Part shown: piece after piece, positions 53,472-61,894 of the stretch
How positions within the stretch are numbered: position 1 is the first letter of the stretch
How the letters are laid out: the number at the start of each line of letters is the position of its first letter
DNA from: Paenibacillus sp. HGH0039
GTDB lineage: Bacteria > Bacillota > Bacilli > Paenibacillales > NBRC-103111
Direction: 5' to 3'
DNA: 64,000 bases
NCBI RefSeq assembly: GCF_000411255.1
Contig: NZ_KE150412.1
Span: forward strand, 196,197-260,196
Position numbers and translations under genes: made by a program
The notes under the pieces: generated by a model
The model's input: the letters and a program-made list of their open reading frames with translations, nothing else
Databases searched by the model: none
What the model was told of the DNA's origin: nothing

Positions 53472-54110
53472 ATGTCAACCATACATGAAATACTTGCCCA
53501 CAACCGTATTTTCGTGCAGGAAAAACAGGCTCTCCCCTTTGAGACCATCCGATACCCGGAAACCAAAATAGTGATCCTCACCTGCATGGACACTCAAATT
53601 CCGGAACTCCTGCCCAAGGCGCTCGGAATTCGAAACGAAGATGCCGAAGTTATTCAAAATGCCGGCGCAGTCGTGTCTCATCCGTCCGGAAGCATCCTGA
53701 GAAACATCCTGCTTGCCATTTGCAAACTGAAGGCTAAGGAAGTATATGTGATCGGTCATCACGAATGCGGGTTGGCGAATTTTAGAAGCGCCGATGATAG
53801 CGAAAGCGTCCGGCAGTTCGGTGATTCTGATCCTTATATGCAGACGCTGTCCGATGCCGGCATTGATCTGGACGGGTGGCTGACGAGATTTTCCAGTCTA
53901 GAAGAAAGCATTGCAGACAGTGTCTGCATGATACGATCACATCCGCTGTTCCCGGAATCGGTTCTTGTACACGGGCTGGTTATTCATCCGGTTACCGGAC
54001 GGCTCGATGTAGTCGTTGAGGGAAAACATATTCAGCCGAAAGAAGGTGTGTCCGCACTTCTAAATGCAGAAGCCGCTCCATTAGACGCCACGATTGAAAG
54101 GAGGAAATGA
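53472..54110 (+). CDS. Beta-carbonic-anhydrase-like protein
   Basis: A 212-aa protein starting at MSTIHEILAHN (ATG 53472, nine bases after AAAGGAGG). Zinc ligands of beta-carbonic anhydrases are present: Cys38 in LTCMDTQ and HHECG later, with GHHECGLANF. The canonical CxDxR motif is CMDTQ, so the Arg that orients the Asp is Gln; catalysis may therefore be altered, as in some YtiB/YbcF-type relatives. Cytosolic. Single gene with a strong terminator. Confidence 0.82.
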   Translation: MSTIHEILAHNRIFVQEKQALPFETIRYPETKIVILTCMDTQIPELLPKALGIRNEDAEVIQNAGAVVSHPSGSILRNILLAICKLKAKEVYVIGHHECGLANFRSADDSESVRQFGDSDPYMQTLSDAGIDLDGWLTRFSSLEESIADSVCMIRSHPLFPESVLVHGLVIHPVTGRLDVVVEGKHIQPKEGVSALLNAEAAPLDATIERRK

Positions 54111-54131
54111 ATAGCGCAGCAGAAAAAGGAA

Positions 54132-54164
54132 GGGGTGCCCGCGGAATTTGCGGGCACCCCTTTA
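54132..54164. terminator. Strong intrinsic terminator
   Basis: GGGGTGCCCGC (54132-54142) pairs perfectly with GCGGGCACCCC (54150-54160), followed by TTTAT on the plus strand and by a T-rich run on the minus strand. Confidence 0.88.
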
Positions 54165-54242
54165 TCCGTCTTTCCGCTCCCTGCCGGAACGGATACGGCT
54201 TCTTTTACCGGCTTCTTTCAGCACAAAGGCTTGTCCTGTCCT

Positions 54243-54893
54243 TTACTTATCGTTACCGATCTCGAACGATTTTTTTCCCCGTTCGCTCTTTACGATCCGC
54301 CTGCGCACGTAGAGGAAACCGACAAGCGCGCAGGATAGACCCAGTCCCGCATAAATAACGGTCGAATAGATGTCCATATAACCCACAATCGTCTCCCAAG
54401 ACGCGCCTACGGCAGCCCCGACATACACAAGGACACTGTTCCAAATAAGCGAACCCGCCGTAGTGAGAAGCAGGAAAGGAACGAAGCTCATGCCCGCACT
54501 TCCCGCCGGAATTGAAATCAGACTGCGGACCAGGGGCACGAGCCGTCCGAGAAACACGGCCCATACTCCGTACTTGTCGAACCAGGAGCCCGCTTTTCCG
54601 ATGTCCTCCGGTTTCAGACGGAGAATCTTACCGTGCCGCGCAGCTAGCGATTGCAGGCGTTCCATCGACATCAGCTTCCCGGCCCCGTACAAGCAGACGG
54701 CCCCCGCAACGGAACCGGCGGTTGCGGCCAGGATAACACCGAATGCCGTCAATGCGGATGTGGTCGTCATGAAACCGCCTAAGGTCAGGATGACCTCCGA
54801 AGGAATCGGAGGGAACAGGTTTTCCAGTGCGATCAGCAGGAAGATGCCGAAATATCCGAATGCCTCCATCGTTTCCGTAATCCACTGCTCCAT
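54243..54893 (-). CDS. DedA-family membrane protein
   Basis: A 216-aa membrane protein; I use the ATG at 54893 (8 bp from GGAG) rather than the ATG at 54899. DedA signatures are visible: LIALENLFPPIPSEVILTLGGF near the N-terminus and FLGRLVPLVRSLISIPAGSAGM in the middle, with further TM helices after. DedA proteins are envelope transporters, some shown to flip undecaprenyl phosphate or phospholipids. It follows terC by about 57 bp on the same strand and may be in its Mn-responsive operon. Confidence 0.87.
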   Translation of the reverse strand: MEQWITETMEAFGYFGIFLLIALENLFPPIPSEVILTLGGFMTTTSALTAFGVILAATAGSVAGAVCLYGAGKLMSMERLQSLAARHGKILRLKPEDIGKAGSWFDKYGVWAVFLGRLVPLVRSLISIPAGSAGMSFVPFLLLTTAGSLIWNSVLVYVGAAVGASWETIVGYMDIYSTVIYAGLGLSCALVGFLYVRRRIVKSERGKKSFEIGNDK

Positions 54894-54950
54894 TCGCATC
54901 TCTCCTCCCCGTCTTTTGTTAAACGAACGGAATTCCGCATCTCAGCTCTT

Positions 54951-55721
54951 TCAGACTGCCGTTTCTTTTTTTTCTTTCGACAGAAACCAGCCGCACAAGG
55001 CAATAAGAACCAGAACCGCATAAAACGTATATTTCCAGGCCGGCAGCTTCGCAAATCCTTCGGGCAGAACGGAAAGCGCCGGATGCGACAAGGTATACAC
55101 AATCAGTTTGACCCCTACCCATCCCACAATGACAAACGCCGCAATTTCCAGGCCGGGTCTCCGGTTAAGAAGATTCACGAAGTAGGAAGCGGCAAAACGC
55201 ATAATGATCAATCCGATGAGCCCGCCCGCAAAGACGATGAAGAATTGTCCCCCGTCCATCCCACCGATTCTGGGCAGGCCGCTTTCCGGCAGGGCCACCG
55301 CCAAAGCGACAGCCGCAAGAATGGAATCGACCGCAAAAGCGATGTCGGCCAGCTCGACCTTGAAAACCGTCGCCCAAAAGGAAGAGCCCGCTTTGCCCTC
55401 TTTCTCTTTTTTGCTGCCGTTTTCACCCTTCTTGACCAGAACTTTGCGAAAAATATGATTGAGTGCGATGAAGATCAGATAAACCGCACCGATGGCTTGA
55501 ACCTGCCAGACGTCAACGAGAAAAGAAATAATGAACAGCGATAGAAAGCGGAAAACGAAAGCGCCCGCCAATCCGTAGAAGAGCGCCCTTTTCCTTGCCT
55601 CTTCCGGTAAATGTTTGACCATGATGGCGAGCACAAGGGCATTGTCCGCCGCGAGCAGTCCTTCCAGACCGACAAGCACGAGCAGCACCCAGCCGTATTC
55701 GAGAATTAGCGAAACATCCAT
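54951..55721 (-). CDS. TerC-family membrane protein (Mn export type)
   Basis: A 256-aa membrane protein with the TerC family motifs LEGLLAADNALVLAIMVKHLP and FKVELADIAFAVDSILAAVAL, each carrying acidic residues in a membrane helix, and about seven TM segments. The Bacillus relatives YceF/YkoY (MeeF/MeeY) support manganese export or metalation of exported proteins. Here it is the second gene after a manganese riboswitch, behind a lone flgB, which supports a manganese role. AGGAGGATC precedes the ATG. Confidence 0.88.
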   Translation of the reverse strand: MDVSLILEYGWVLLVLVGLEGLLAADNALVLAIMVKHLPEEARKRALFYGLAGAFVFRFLSLFIISFLVDVWQVQAIGAVYLIFIALNHIFRKVLVKKGENGSKKEKEGKAGSSFWATVFKVELADIAFAVDSILAAVALAVALPESGLPRIGGMDGGQFFIVFAGGLIGLIIMRFAASYFVNLLNRRPGLEIAAFVIVGWVGVKLIVYTLSHPALSVLPEGFAKLPAWKYTFYAVLVLIALCGWFLSKEKKETAV

Positions 55722-55772
55722 ACGTGATCCTCCTGCAGTTTTGAGTTTGAGTTAAATCTTTGCCGGGGCGGA

Positions 55773-56174
55773 TTATTTCAAGTCTCTGAGCAGCCCGTTC
55801 ATTTTCTTGTAATGACCGCTTACCCTTTCGGCGAAAACCGAGTAAGCCAGCTGATTTTTAGCCATCAGGGACATCTCGTAATCCATATCAACACTATTTC
55901 CATTGGTATTGAAAACATACGGACCGAGAACCGCGGTGTTAATGAGACCGGCTTCTCCTGAACCGGAAATCTTGAAATGCCGCTTGTGGGACGTAATCCC
56001 TTCCAAAGGCCTCTTACCTTCCGTCGCTTTCTCCAGCTCCTCCTCGAAGGAAACAAACCGACTCTTGTAACCGGGGGTATCCACGTTTGCAAGATTGCTC
56101 AGGATCGCCTGATGCCTGGCCGCCGCAATGTCGAGCGCCTTCTCGTTCATCCGGGTCGTCGAAGAAACTAGCAT
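55773..56174 (-). CDS. flgB: FlgB-type flagellar rod protein, isolated copy
   Basis: A 133-aa protein with the FlgB pattern: KALDIAAARHQAILSNLANVDTPGYKSRFVSFEEEL at the N-terminus and DMDYEMSLMAKNQLAYSVFAERVSGHYKKM at the C-terminus, the two helices that form the rod coiled-coil. FlgB is normally encoded with flgC and fliE. None of these is here; instead the gene lies between a manganese riboswitch and terC. It could be the only flgB, or a paralogue put to another use. Confidence 0.82.
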   Translation of the reverse strand: MLVSSTTRMNEKALDIAAARHQAILSNLANVDTPGYKSRFVSFEEELEKATEGKRPLEGITSHKRHFKISGSGEAGLINTAVLGPYVFNTNGNSVDMDYEMSLMAKNQLAYSVFAERVSGHYKKMNGLLRDLK

Positions 56175-56269
56175 GGGGTTGACACTCCTCCTCGTATAAT
56201 CTTGATGCTGCGTTAATGAGATGAACTCGATAAACGACGCCGATTTTCCTCCCTCCCCCGAAATAGGGC

Positions 56270-56312
56270 CAAAATAAAAGCAGCCTTCACCGGTTGGCCG
56301 GCAAAGGCTGCT
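56270..56312 (-). terminator. Expression-platform terminator of the Mn riboswitch
   Basis: GCAGCCTT (56280-56287) pairs with AAGGCTGC (56304-56311), with extra CCGG pairing inside and TTTTATTTT following on the minus strand. It lies between the riboswitch aptamer and flgB. Confidence 0.8.
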
Positions 56313-56334
56313 GTTTTGCTAAAAAATAAAAGAC

Positions 56335-56460
56335 CAATGCCGTAAGGCAAAGGTCTCGCTAACAACGTGATCCATCTTACGTCGCATGCAAAGCCGGAGG
56401 CGATCAAGCCACGTAATGACGACTAAGCATGTATAAGCTACTCCCCTTTGAAGGGTATGA
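56335..56460 (-). promoter_or_regulatory. Manganese riboswitch (yybP-ykoY type)
   Basis: On the minus strand AAAGGGGAGTAGC (56438-56450), GTCGTCATTACGTGG and GCGAGACCTTTGCC followed by GGCATTGGTCTTTT match the conserved segments of the yybP-ykoY aptamer in the right order. Manganese binding would favour read-through of the downstream terminator into flgB-terC, the usual ON behaviour for TerC-type genes. Confidence 0.88.
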
Positions 56461-56555
56461 AATTAATTTCAAATTAACAGATTCGTCTGGCCGTGTCAAT
56501 CTTTTTATTAAAGAAAAATCGTTATATTCCGCCGAAAATGGCACGTTGTGCAAAT

Positions 56556-57053
56556 TCAGCTTGCTGATACCGCTATTTCTTCGCTTTTAACGAATCTTTT
56601 AAACAAATATCGAGCAGTCGGACCTACAATAAGGAGCTGCAGAGGCAGAGCAAAACTAACGTTTTTAACTAGCAAAGAAAAATAACTTTCAAGCAGTGAT
56701 GTTCCTACCGGAGGGTTAAGCAAATAAGAAGTCGCGAGTCCATACATGGACATAATCAGAACCATTCCGATGACCATAAAAAATGAAAGGGACAGAATAA
56801 GCGGTACCTGTTTGGATTTGTCAAAAGGCAGCGAAAAAGCGATTTTCTTCGCCACAGGACCGACAATAAACGATTCCACCAGGAACGCAGTAATGAAGCA
56901 AAGCACGAATTGAACAAGGATTCCTTTCCAGGATATCGTGCCGATCAAGCCGTTTGTAACTAAATTATAAGACATCATCCCCACGACCATCCCACAGCAC
57001 ATCATCAATCCGAAATAAACATTTTCTTTCTTCGTTGTCGGCAATTCCATCAT
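56556..57053 (-). CDS. DUF2798-family membrane protein
   Basis: A 165-aa protein with four hydrophobic segments (about 15-35, 45-65, 85-108, 125-150) and repeated FIVGPVAKK / LIVGPTARY motifs at the ends of helices 2 and 4, a two-fold internal repeat typical of DUF2798. Function unknown. The start is ATG-ATG directly after AGAGAGG, so the exact first residue is uncertain by one. It lies upstream of the Mn riboswitch on the same strand without a clear terminator between. Confidence 0.75.
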   Translation of the reverse strand: MMELPTTKKENVYFGLMMCCGMVVGMMSYNLVTNGLIGTISWKGILVQFVLCFITAFLVESFIVGPVAKKIAFSLPFDKSKQVPLILSLSFFMVIGMVLIMSMYGLATSYLLNPPVGTSLLESYFSLLVKNVSFALPLQLLIVGPTARYLFKRFVKSEEIAVSAS

Positions 57054-57171
57054 CCTCTCTGTTACCCTTTGTTATTATAGGGAAAATGGAAGGCTTCGCA
57101 TAAGTGACAAGTTTATGAACATTTTAACGCAGAATGATTCCCGCGTTTGTTTGTAACCCCCGCTACGCTGT

Positions 57172-58089
57172 CTAACTCCTCTCAACCAAACGGGACCGGG
57201 CACCCGCCAATTGCCGCAGGCTCTTGAGGTTGATCAGAAGAATGCCCGCGATAATGGTGACGCCTCCTGCCAGCGACAAAAACGAGAGAGGTTCACCGTA
57301 GAGAACCACCCCAAGGCTAAGCGCGATAAGCGGAGAAATATAGAGCCAGGTGGACGGAAAAACGGGATTTGTTTTGGCTACCAGCCAGTAGAAGATCGTG
57401 TGCCCCATCATCGACCCGAAGACGATCAGATACAGCAGCGAAAAAACAGCTTCGGGAACGAACATTGCTTCCATATGTACCTGCTCCGTGAATAGCGACA
57501 AAAGCAGAAGCATGAGTCCCCCGTACAGCATCTGCGCCGCATTCAGTGCGATCGGGGACGTATCGGAAAATCTTCGGATAACCCGCCGGGAATACACTGT
57601 GCCCGCGGAATAAAAAACCTGCCCCGTCAGAACCGCGATGCAGCCCGCCACCCAAACCGTGCTGAATGCGACGGTCATTCCGGGGACGAGCAGAATAACG
57701 ACACCGGCAAATCCCACCAGACAGCCCGCCCAGGATGAAGCGGACATTTTCTGCCGGGTCATGCCCGTCTGCAGCAGCATAATCATAAGCGGAGCCGTTG
57801 CCGACAAAACGGCGGCGATGCCCGAGCTTAAATATTGCTCCGCCCAATATAGACTCGCAAAAACACCGAAAGTGAGCCCGAGTCCGGTCAGCATCATCTC
57901 TTTGCGAAGCAGCAGCGAGAGCCGCGCCTTTTTTTGTGTGACCATGACAATAAAGAGGACAGCACCGGCAAGAAAAAACCGGACTCCGGCCGAGAAGAAG
58001 GGGGACGCCCCCGCATCGATCCCCACTTTGATGGCCAAAAAAGTTGTCCCGAAAATTAAACACATCAGGATATAGTTGAACGGGATCAT
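57172..58089 (-). CDS. EamA/DMT-superfamily transporter
   Basis: A 305-aa protein from the ATG at 58089 (GGAGG seven bases upstream; another ATG two codons earlier abuts the site). Ten TM segments form two EamA repeats (LIFGTTFLAIKVGIDAGASPFF, then LNAAQMLYGGLML and GSMMGHTIFYWLVAKTNPVF). DMT transporters export amino acids, vitamins or other metabolites. It is divergent from a MocR regulator that probably controls it; many such pairs exist, but the substrate cannot be told from sequence. Confidence 0.85.
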   Translation of the reverse strand: MIPFNYILMCLIFGTTFLAIKVGIDAGASPFFSAGVRFFLAGAVLFIVMVTQKKARLSLLLRKEMMLTGLGLTFGVFASLYWAEQYLSSGIAAVLSATAPLMIMLLQTGMTRQKMSASSWAGCLVGFAGVVILLVPGMTVAFSTVWVAGCIAVLTGQVFYSAGTVYSRRVIRRFSDTSPIALNAAQMLYGGLMLLLLSLFTEQVHMEAMFVPEAVFSLLYLIVFGSMMGHTIFYWLVAKTNPVFPSTWLYISPLIALSLGVVLYGEPLSFLSLAGGVTIIAGILLINLKSLRQLAGARSRLVERS

Positions 58090-58127
58090 TTCCATTCCTC
58101 CTTTTCCCCCAGTATAAACGGGAACAA

Positions 58128-58155
58128 ACAGAACAGTTTTCCATGAACAGAACAG
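58128..58155. promoter_or_regulatory. Direct repeat, candidate MocR operator
   Basis: ACAGAACAG occurs twice (58128-58136 and 58147-58155), 19 bp apart start to start, in the intergenic space between the EamA and MocR genes. MocR-type regulators characteristically bind direct repeats in such divergent promoters. Confidence 0.5.
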
Positions 58156-58211
58156 ATTTGCGCCGAAATCGGCTATACTGGAGGAAATCAACCTGAGGAA
58201 AAGAGCGATGT

Positions 58212-59645
58212 GTGGTGGAAAGAGAAAACCGTTCGAGCGTCCATTCCGATAAGCTTTTCGAACAAATTTACGATTACCTGCTGGAAAGAATCCGCCGCGG
58301 GGAATGGAAGGCGCACGACAAGCTCCCTTCGATCCGGTCGCTGGCGGCGGACTTTCGGGTGCACCGGCTGACGGTTTTTAAGGCTTATCAGCTGCTGAAG
58401 CGCAATGGGGATGTGTACGTGAAGGATAAATCGGGTTACTACGCGCATCCCGGCAGCCAGTCGATGCTGGGTCCGCTAAACGATCCGATCGTTTCCGCCT
58501 ATGTGCACGAAAGCCACCTCTCGGAAATCCATCAGGTGCAGGCGGACTATCAATTTTCCAAGGCGCTGCTCGATCCTAATCTGCTGCCGAATCTATATTT
58601 GTCGGAGTATGTAAAAAAAGTGTTCGATCTGTATCCGAAAGTGCTGGGCACCTACTCTACCGTTCAAGGAGACCAGGAGCTGCGTGAAGCACTGTGCGGT
58701 TATTTTACGAAAGGCTTCCATTTCTTCGTGTCTCCCGATGAATTGTTGATCACCTCCGGTTCCCAGGAGGCGATCGATCTGGTGGCCAGAGTCCTCGTAA
58801 GGCCGAGGGATGCCGTCATGCTGGAGCGGCCTACTTACAGTCCGGCCATAGACGTTTTCAGCCGCCAGGGCGCCAAGATCATCCCGGTCGATATTCATCC
58901 GTCCGGCTACGATCTGGAGCAGGTGGAACGGATTATGCAGACCGATAGGCCGCGCCTTTTTTACCTTAATCCCACTTTTCACAACCCGACGGGGTTCACG
59001 GTTCCCGCCGAGCAGCGCAAGAAATTGGTGGAACTGGCGGAAACGTACAAATGCCTGCTGATCGAGGACGATCCTGGACGGGATATTTATTTCGGAGATG
59101 AGCCTCCCCTGCCGCTCTTTTCCTACGATACGGCAGGATACGTCATCTATCTCCGCAGTTTCAGCAAATATATCGCTCCGGGGCTCAGCATTGCGGCCGT
59201 GGCCTGCCGTCCGTCGTTCATGAACTACCTGATTCGGGCCAAATCGTTATCCGACAGCGGGGCTCCGCTGCTGAATCAGAAGATTTTTCTGCACTATTTC
59301 TTTTCCGAACGGATGCAGCAGCATTTGGCGAAACTGAGAATTGCCCTTGCTGTACGCAAGGACATCATGGAAGAGGAATTGTCCGGAACCGGGTGGCAAT
59401 GGACCAGCCCTGCGGGGGGCTTTAATCTGTGGGTGGAGCTGCCGGCTTCGGTGCCGATGGACCGTCTGCTCAGCCGCTGCATGGAACAGTCCCTCACCTT
59501 CGTTCCCGGTATGATCTGCGATCCGCTGAGAGAGCCAACATCCCGGGTGCGCATGAGTTATTCCTATTTGAATGAAGCAGAGCTGCGCGCGGGGTTAAGG
59601 CGGTTTAAAGAAGTGGTTTTTTCCTTGTTATCGGAAGTCGGTTAG
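58212..59645 (+). CDS. MocR-family regulator (GntR HTH fused to aminotransferase)
   Basis: A 477-aa protein with GTG start (GAGGAAAAG upstream). Residues about 10-80 are a GntR winged helix (IRRGEWKAHDKLPSIRSLAADF, VHRLTVFKAYQLL). Residues about 110-477 are a class-I aminotransferase-like domain with NPTFHNPTGF, LLIEDDPGRDIYF and the PLP lysine in YLRSFSKYIAPGL. Such proteins sense PLP or amino compounds and regulate divergent genes, here the EamA transporter. Confidence 0.9.
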   Translation: MVERENRSSVHSDKLFEQIYDYLLERIRRGEWKAHDKLPSIRSLAADFRVHRLTVFKAYQLLKRNGDVYVKDKSGYYAHPGSQSMLGPLNDPIVSAYVHESHLSEIHQVQADYQFSKALLDPNLLPNLYLSEYVKKVFDLYPKVLGTYSTVQGDQELREALCGYFTKGFHFFVSPDELLITSGSQEAIDLVARVLVRPRDAVMLERPTYSPAIDVFSRQGAKIIPVDIHPSGYDLEQVERIMQTDRPRLFYLNPTFHNPTGFTVPAEQRKKLVELAETYKCLLIEDDPGRDIYFGDEPPLPLFSYDTAGYVIYLRSFSKYIAPGLSIAAVACRPSFMNYLIRAKSLSDSGAPLLNQKIFLHYFFSERMQQHLAKLRIALAVRKDIMEEELSGTGWQWTSPAGGFNLWVELPASVPMDRLLSRCMEQSLTFVPGMICDPLREPTSRVRMSYSYLNEAELRAGLRRFKEVVFSLLSEVG

Positions 59646-59688
59646 AGGGAAATGCGGGGGATATTGCGTGTGGCTGATACCGACTCTG

Positions 59689-59720
59689 AGCGCGGCGGAC
59701 CGGCATGCGAGCGCCGCGCT
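59689..59720. terminator. Possible terminator between convergent genes
   Basis: AGCGCGGCG (59689-59697) and CGCCGCGCT (59712-59720) are perfectly complementary; the following T-content is weak. Confidence 0.5.
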
Positions 59721-59738
59721 TCAATCGGAGTTCAGAGG

Positions 59739-60968
59739 TCAGAAAAGAACAGGCAGACTGGTGAGCGAGCGCAGCTTTCCGTGGTTATAAACCAGCCTCT
59801 CCGGTTCGACCGCCAGACGCAGGTCCGGCAGCCGCCGCAAAAGCGTGCCGAAAGCGATCTGCCCTTCCAGGCGGGCAAGCGGCGCGCCGAGGCAGAGGTG
59901 GATCCCTTTGCCGAAGGCGAGATGCTCATTCTCTTCGCGGGTGATATCAAGCGTATCCGCATCGGAAAACTTCTGCGGGTCCACATTGGCGGCGGCAAGA
60001 GACAGCAGCACCATCTCGCCTTGGCGGATGACTTTGCCGTGCATGGCGATGTCCTCTCCGGCGAATCGGCTCGCGATGACAATAGGCCCCTCCATGCGCA
60101 GCATCTCTTCTACGGCACCCGGAAGAAGAGATGGAGTTTCCCGGAGCAGGCGCATTTGTCCGGGATGCCGCAGCAGCGCGAGTGTGCCGTTGCCGATCAG
60201 GTTGACCGTCGTTTCATGCCCGGCGATGATAAGCAGCCAGATCGTCGAGAGAAGCTCGTTCTCGCTCAGCTTGTCGCCCTGCTCGTAAGCCTGGACAAGG
60301 CCGCTCGTCACATCCGTGCCGGGATTGCGGCGTTTTTCGTCCAGCAGCGTCCGGATGTACCCGATGAACTCCTCCAGCGCCTCTTCCACCGCGGAACCTT
60401 GGCTTGAGTCCACTGCGGCTTGCAGGAGCTTCTGAGTCCAGCCCCGGAAAAGGCTGCGGTCGGCCGCCGGAATCCCCAGTATCTCCGAAATGACGATAAT
60501 GGGCAGCGGATAAGCGAAATCCGCGACAAGATCCATCCGGCCCCGCTCTTGGACGGCATCCAGAAGCTCGTCGGCGATCTGCTGGATTCGCGGACGCAGG
60601 CCTTCGATCATCTGGGGCGTAAAAGCTTTCGAAGCGAGCCTGCGCAGCCGGGTATGATCGGGCGGGTCAACCGAAAGCATATTCGGCATGTTCCTCAACC
60701 ATTCAAGCAGTTTGCCCACATACGTGCTTGCCCCCGCTGCTTCCGGCTCGTTCTGCGGCACGTATTTCCTCATATCCTTGACCAACCTAGGATCTTTCAG
60801 CATCGCGGACACATCATCGTGACGAAAAGCGATCCAGGCCCCTCCCATCCCGTAAAAATCATCCAGACGGATAAGAGACTCTTTCTGCGCGGCCAGCCGT
60901 TTATAGAACGAAATGATATCACGCATCGTTTCGGGCGAATTAAGATCGCCGCCAGTCATTTTTTCCAT
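59739..60968 (-). CDS. Cytochrome P450 (CYP107-like)
   Basis: A 409-aa soluble bacterial P450. The I-helix oxygen-binding motif is AGHETT (about residue 250), the K-helix ExxR is in VEEMLRMEGP, where the Arg lies three residues after Glu, and the heme Cys is in FGKGIHLCLGAPLARLE. It resembles the Bacillus CYP107/YjiB-PksS group that hydroxylates fatty acids, polyketides or steroids. It follows a TetR gene by 79 bp on the same strand; redox partners are not adjacent. AGAAGGGAG precedes the ATG. Confidence 0.9.
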   Translation of the reverse strand: MEKMTGGDLNSPETMRDIISFYKRLAAQKESLIRLDDFYGMGGAWIAFRHDDVSAMLKDPRLVKDMRKYVPQNEPEAAGASTYVGKLLEWLRNMPNMLSVDPPDHTRLRRLASKAFTPQMIEGLRPRIQQIADELLDAVQERGRMDLVADFAYPLPIIVISEILGIPAADRSLFRGWTQKLLQAAVDSSQGSAVEEALEEFIGYIRTLLDEKRRNPGTDVTSGLVQAYEQGDKLSENELLSTIWLLIIAGHETTVNLIGNGTLALLRHPGQMRLLRETPSLLPGAVEEMLRMEGPIVIASRFAGEDIAMHGKVIRQGEMVLLSLAAANVDPQKFSDADTLDITREENEHLAFGKGIHLCLGAPLARLEGQIAFGTLLRRLPDLRLAVEPERLVYNHGKLRSLTSLPVLF

Positions 60969-61047
60969 GGATTTACTCCCTTCTATAAAAAGCGAATAAG
61001 CGGAAAAACGGCAAACGTTTATGCGGGAAATAGCATGCTGCAGCCTT

Positions 61048-61668
61048 TTAAGCGTAATCCTGCGCGATGCCTTGACGGATCATTACGCAGAACTCCTTCA
61101 TCTTCGTGAACATGTTTTCGATATAATCGTCGCCGATGGCGCTAAGATCCGTGACCTCCGCGACGAACTTATTCTCGAAATGCTCCAGGGTAATCACAAT
61201 CAGCTCAAAAGCGTGCTTGCGGTCCACTCCGTTCCGTAGGGGCACTTTGTCAAATAACCGCTCCCACACCTCATACTTGGAAGCAAGCACATGCCCGTAT
61301 TTCTTGGCAATGTCTTCTTTCAGCTCTTCCGGGGTCGAATAATAAACCTCGTAGATCAATTTGATTTCGTCCGGATGCTTACGGAAATAATCGAGTTTTT
61401 TGCGGCTGTACGCATCAATCGCTTCAAAAAAATCCCGGTAGTCCGGAATGGTGTCCACCCGAAGTTCTTCCCTCGCCTTCTCGAAGCAGTGATCCAGCAA
61501 GCTGAGATACAGCATTTTTTTGCTTTTGAAATGGTGAAAAATCAGTGCCTTGGAAATTCCGGCCGCCTCCGCCAGCATTCCGGTCGAAGTGTCTTTATAC
61601 CCGTTTCGCGCGAAAACGGTAAGACAGGCTTCGAAAATCTCTTCTTTTTCGTAAAGTTGTAAAGGCAA
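61048..61668 (-). CDS. TetR/AcrR family regulator
   Basis: A 206-aa protein with TTG start after AAGGAAG. The N-terminal helix-turn-helix is STGMLAEAAGISKALIFHHFKSKKMLY (about residues 28-54). It heads an operon with the P450 gene and its promoter contains two TetR-like palindromes, so it very likely represses both. The C-terminal ligand domain is unassigned. Confidence 0.88.
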   Translation of the reverse strand: MPLQLYEKEEIFEACLTVFARNGYKDTSTGMLAEAAGISKALIFHHFKSKKMLYLSLLDHCFEKAREELRVDTIPDYRDFFEAIDAYSRKKLDYFRKHPDEIKLIYEVYYSTPEELKEDIAKKYGHVLASKYEVWERLFDKVPLRNGVDRKHAFELIVITLEHFENKFVAEVTDLSAIGDDYIENMFTKMKEFCVMIRQGIAQDYA

Positions 61669-61691
61669 CCGGTATCTTCCTTTCCTTATGC

Positions 61692-61739
61692 TAACCGATC
61701 GGTTAATAAAAGTGTATCGGATGCTGACCGGTTAGTCAA
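61692..61739 (-). promoter_or_regulatory. Promoter with two overlapping TetR operators
   Basis: Minus-strand TTGACT (61734-61739), 17 bp, TACACT (61711-61716). TAACCGATCGGTTA (61692-61705) is a perfect 14-bp palindrome just downstream, and CTGACCGGTTAG (61724-61735) a near-perfect one inside the promoter; both share ACCG...CGGT. Confidence 0.7.
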
Positions 61740-61763
61740 TATAGAGAACGAGTCGATCCAAAC

Positions 61764-61796
61764 AAAAAAACGGCCACAGGAAGGGCCGTTCTTTTG
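61764..61796 (-). terminator. Terminator of the thioredoxin-reductase-like gene
   Basis: CGGCC (61771-61775) with GGCCG (61784-61788) and T7 on the minus strand; the plus strand also has a T-rich run. Confidence 0.75.
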
Positions 61797-61894
61797 GCTT
61801 TAAGGTGATTGCCTGGAGATACCAAGGCTGCCGGTTTGCCGCTTGTCGCTTGCCGATTGCTACCCGCGCATCCGCGAATTTTCGGAATCCGCCG

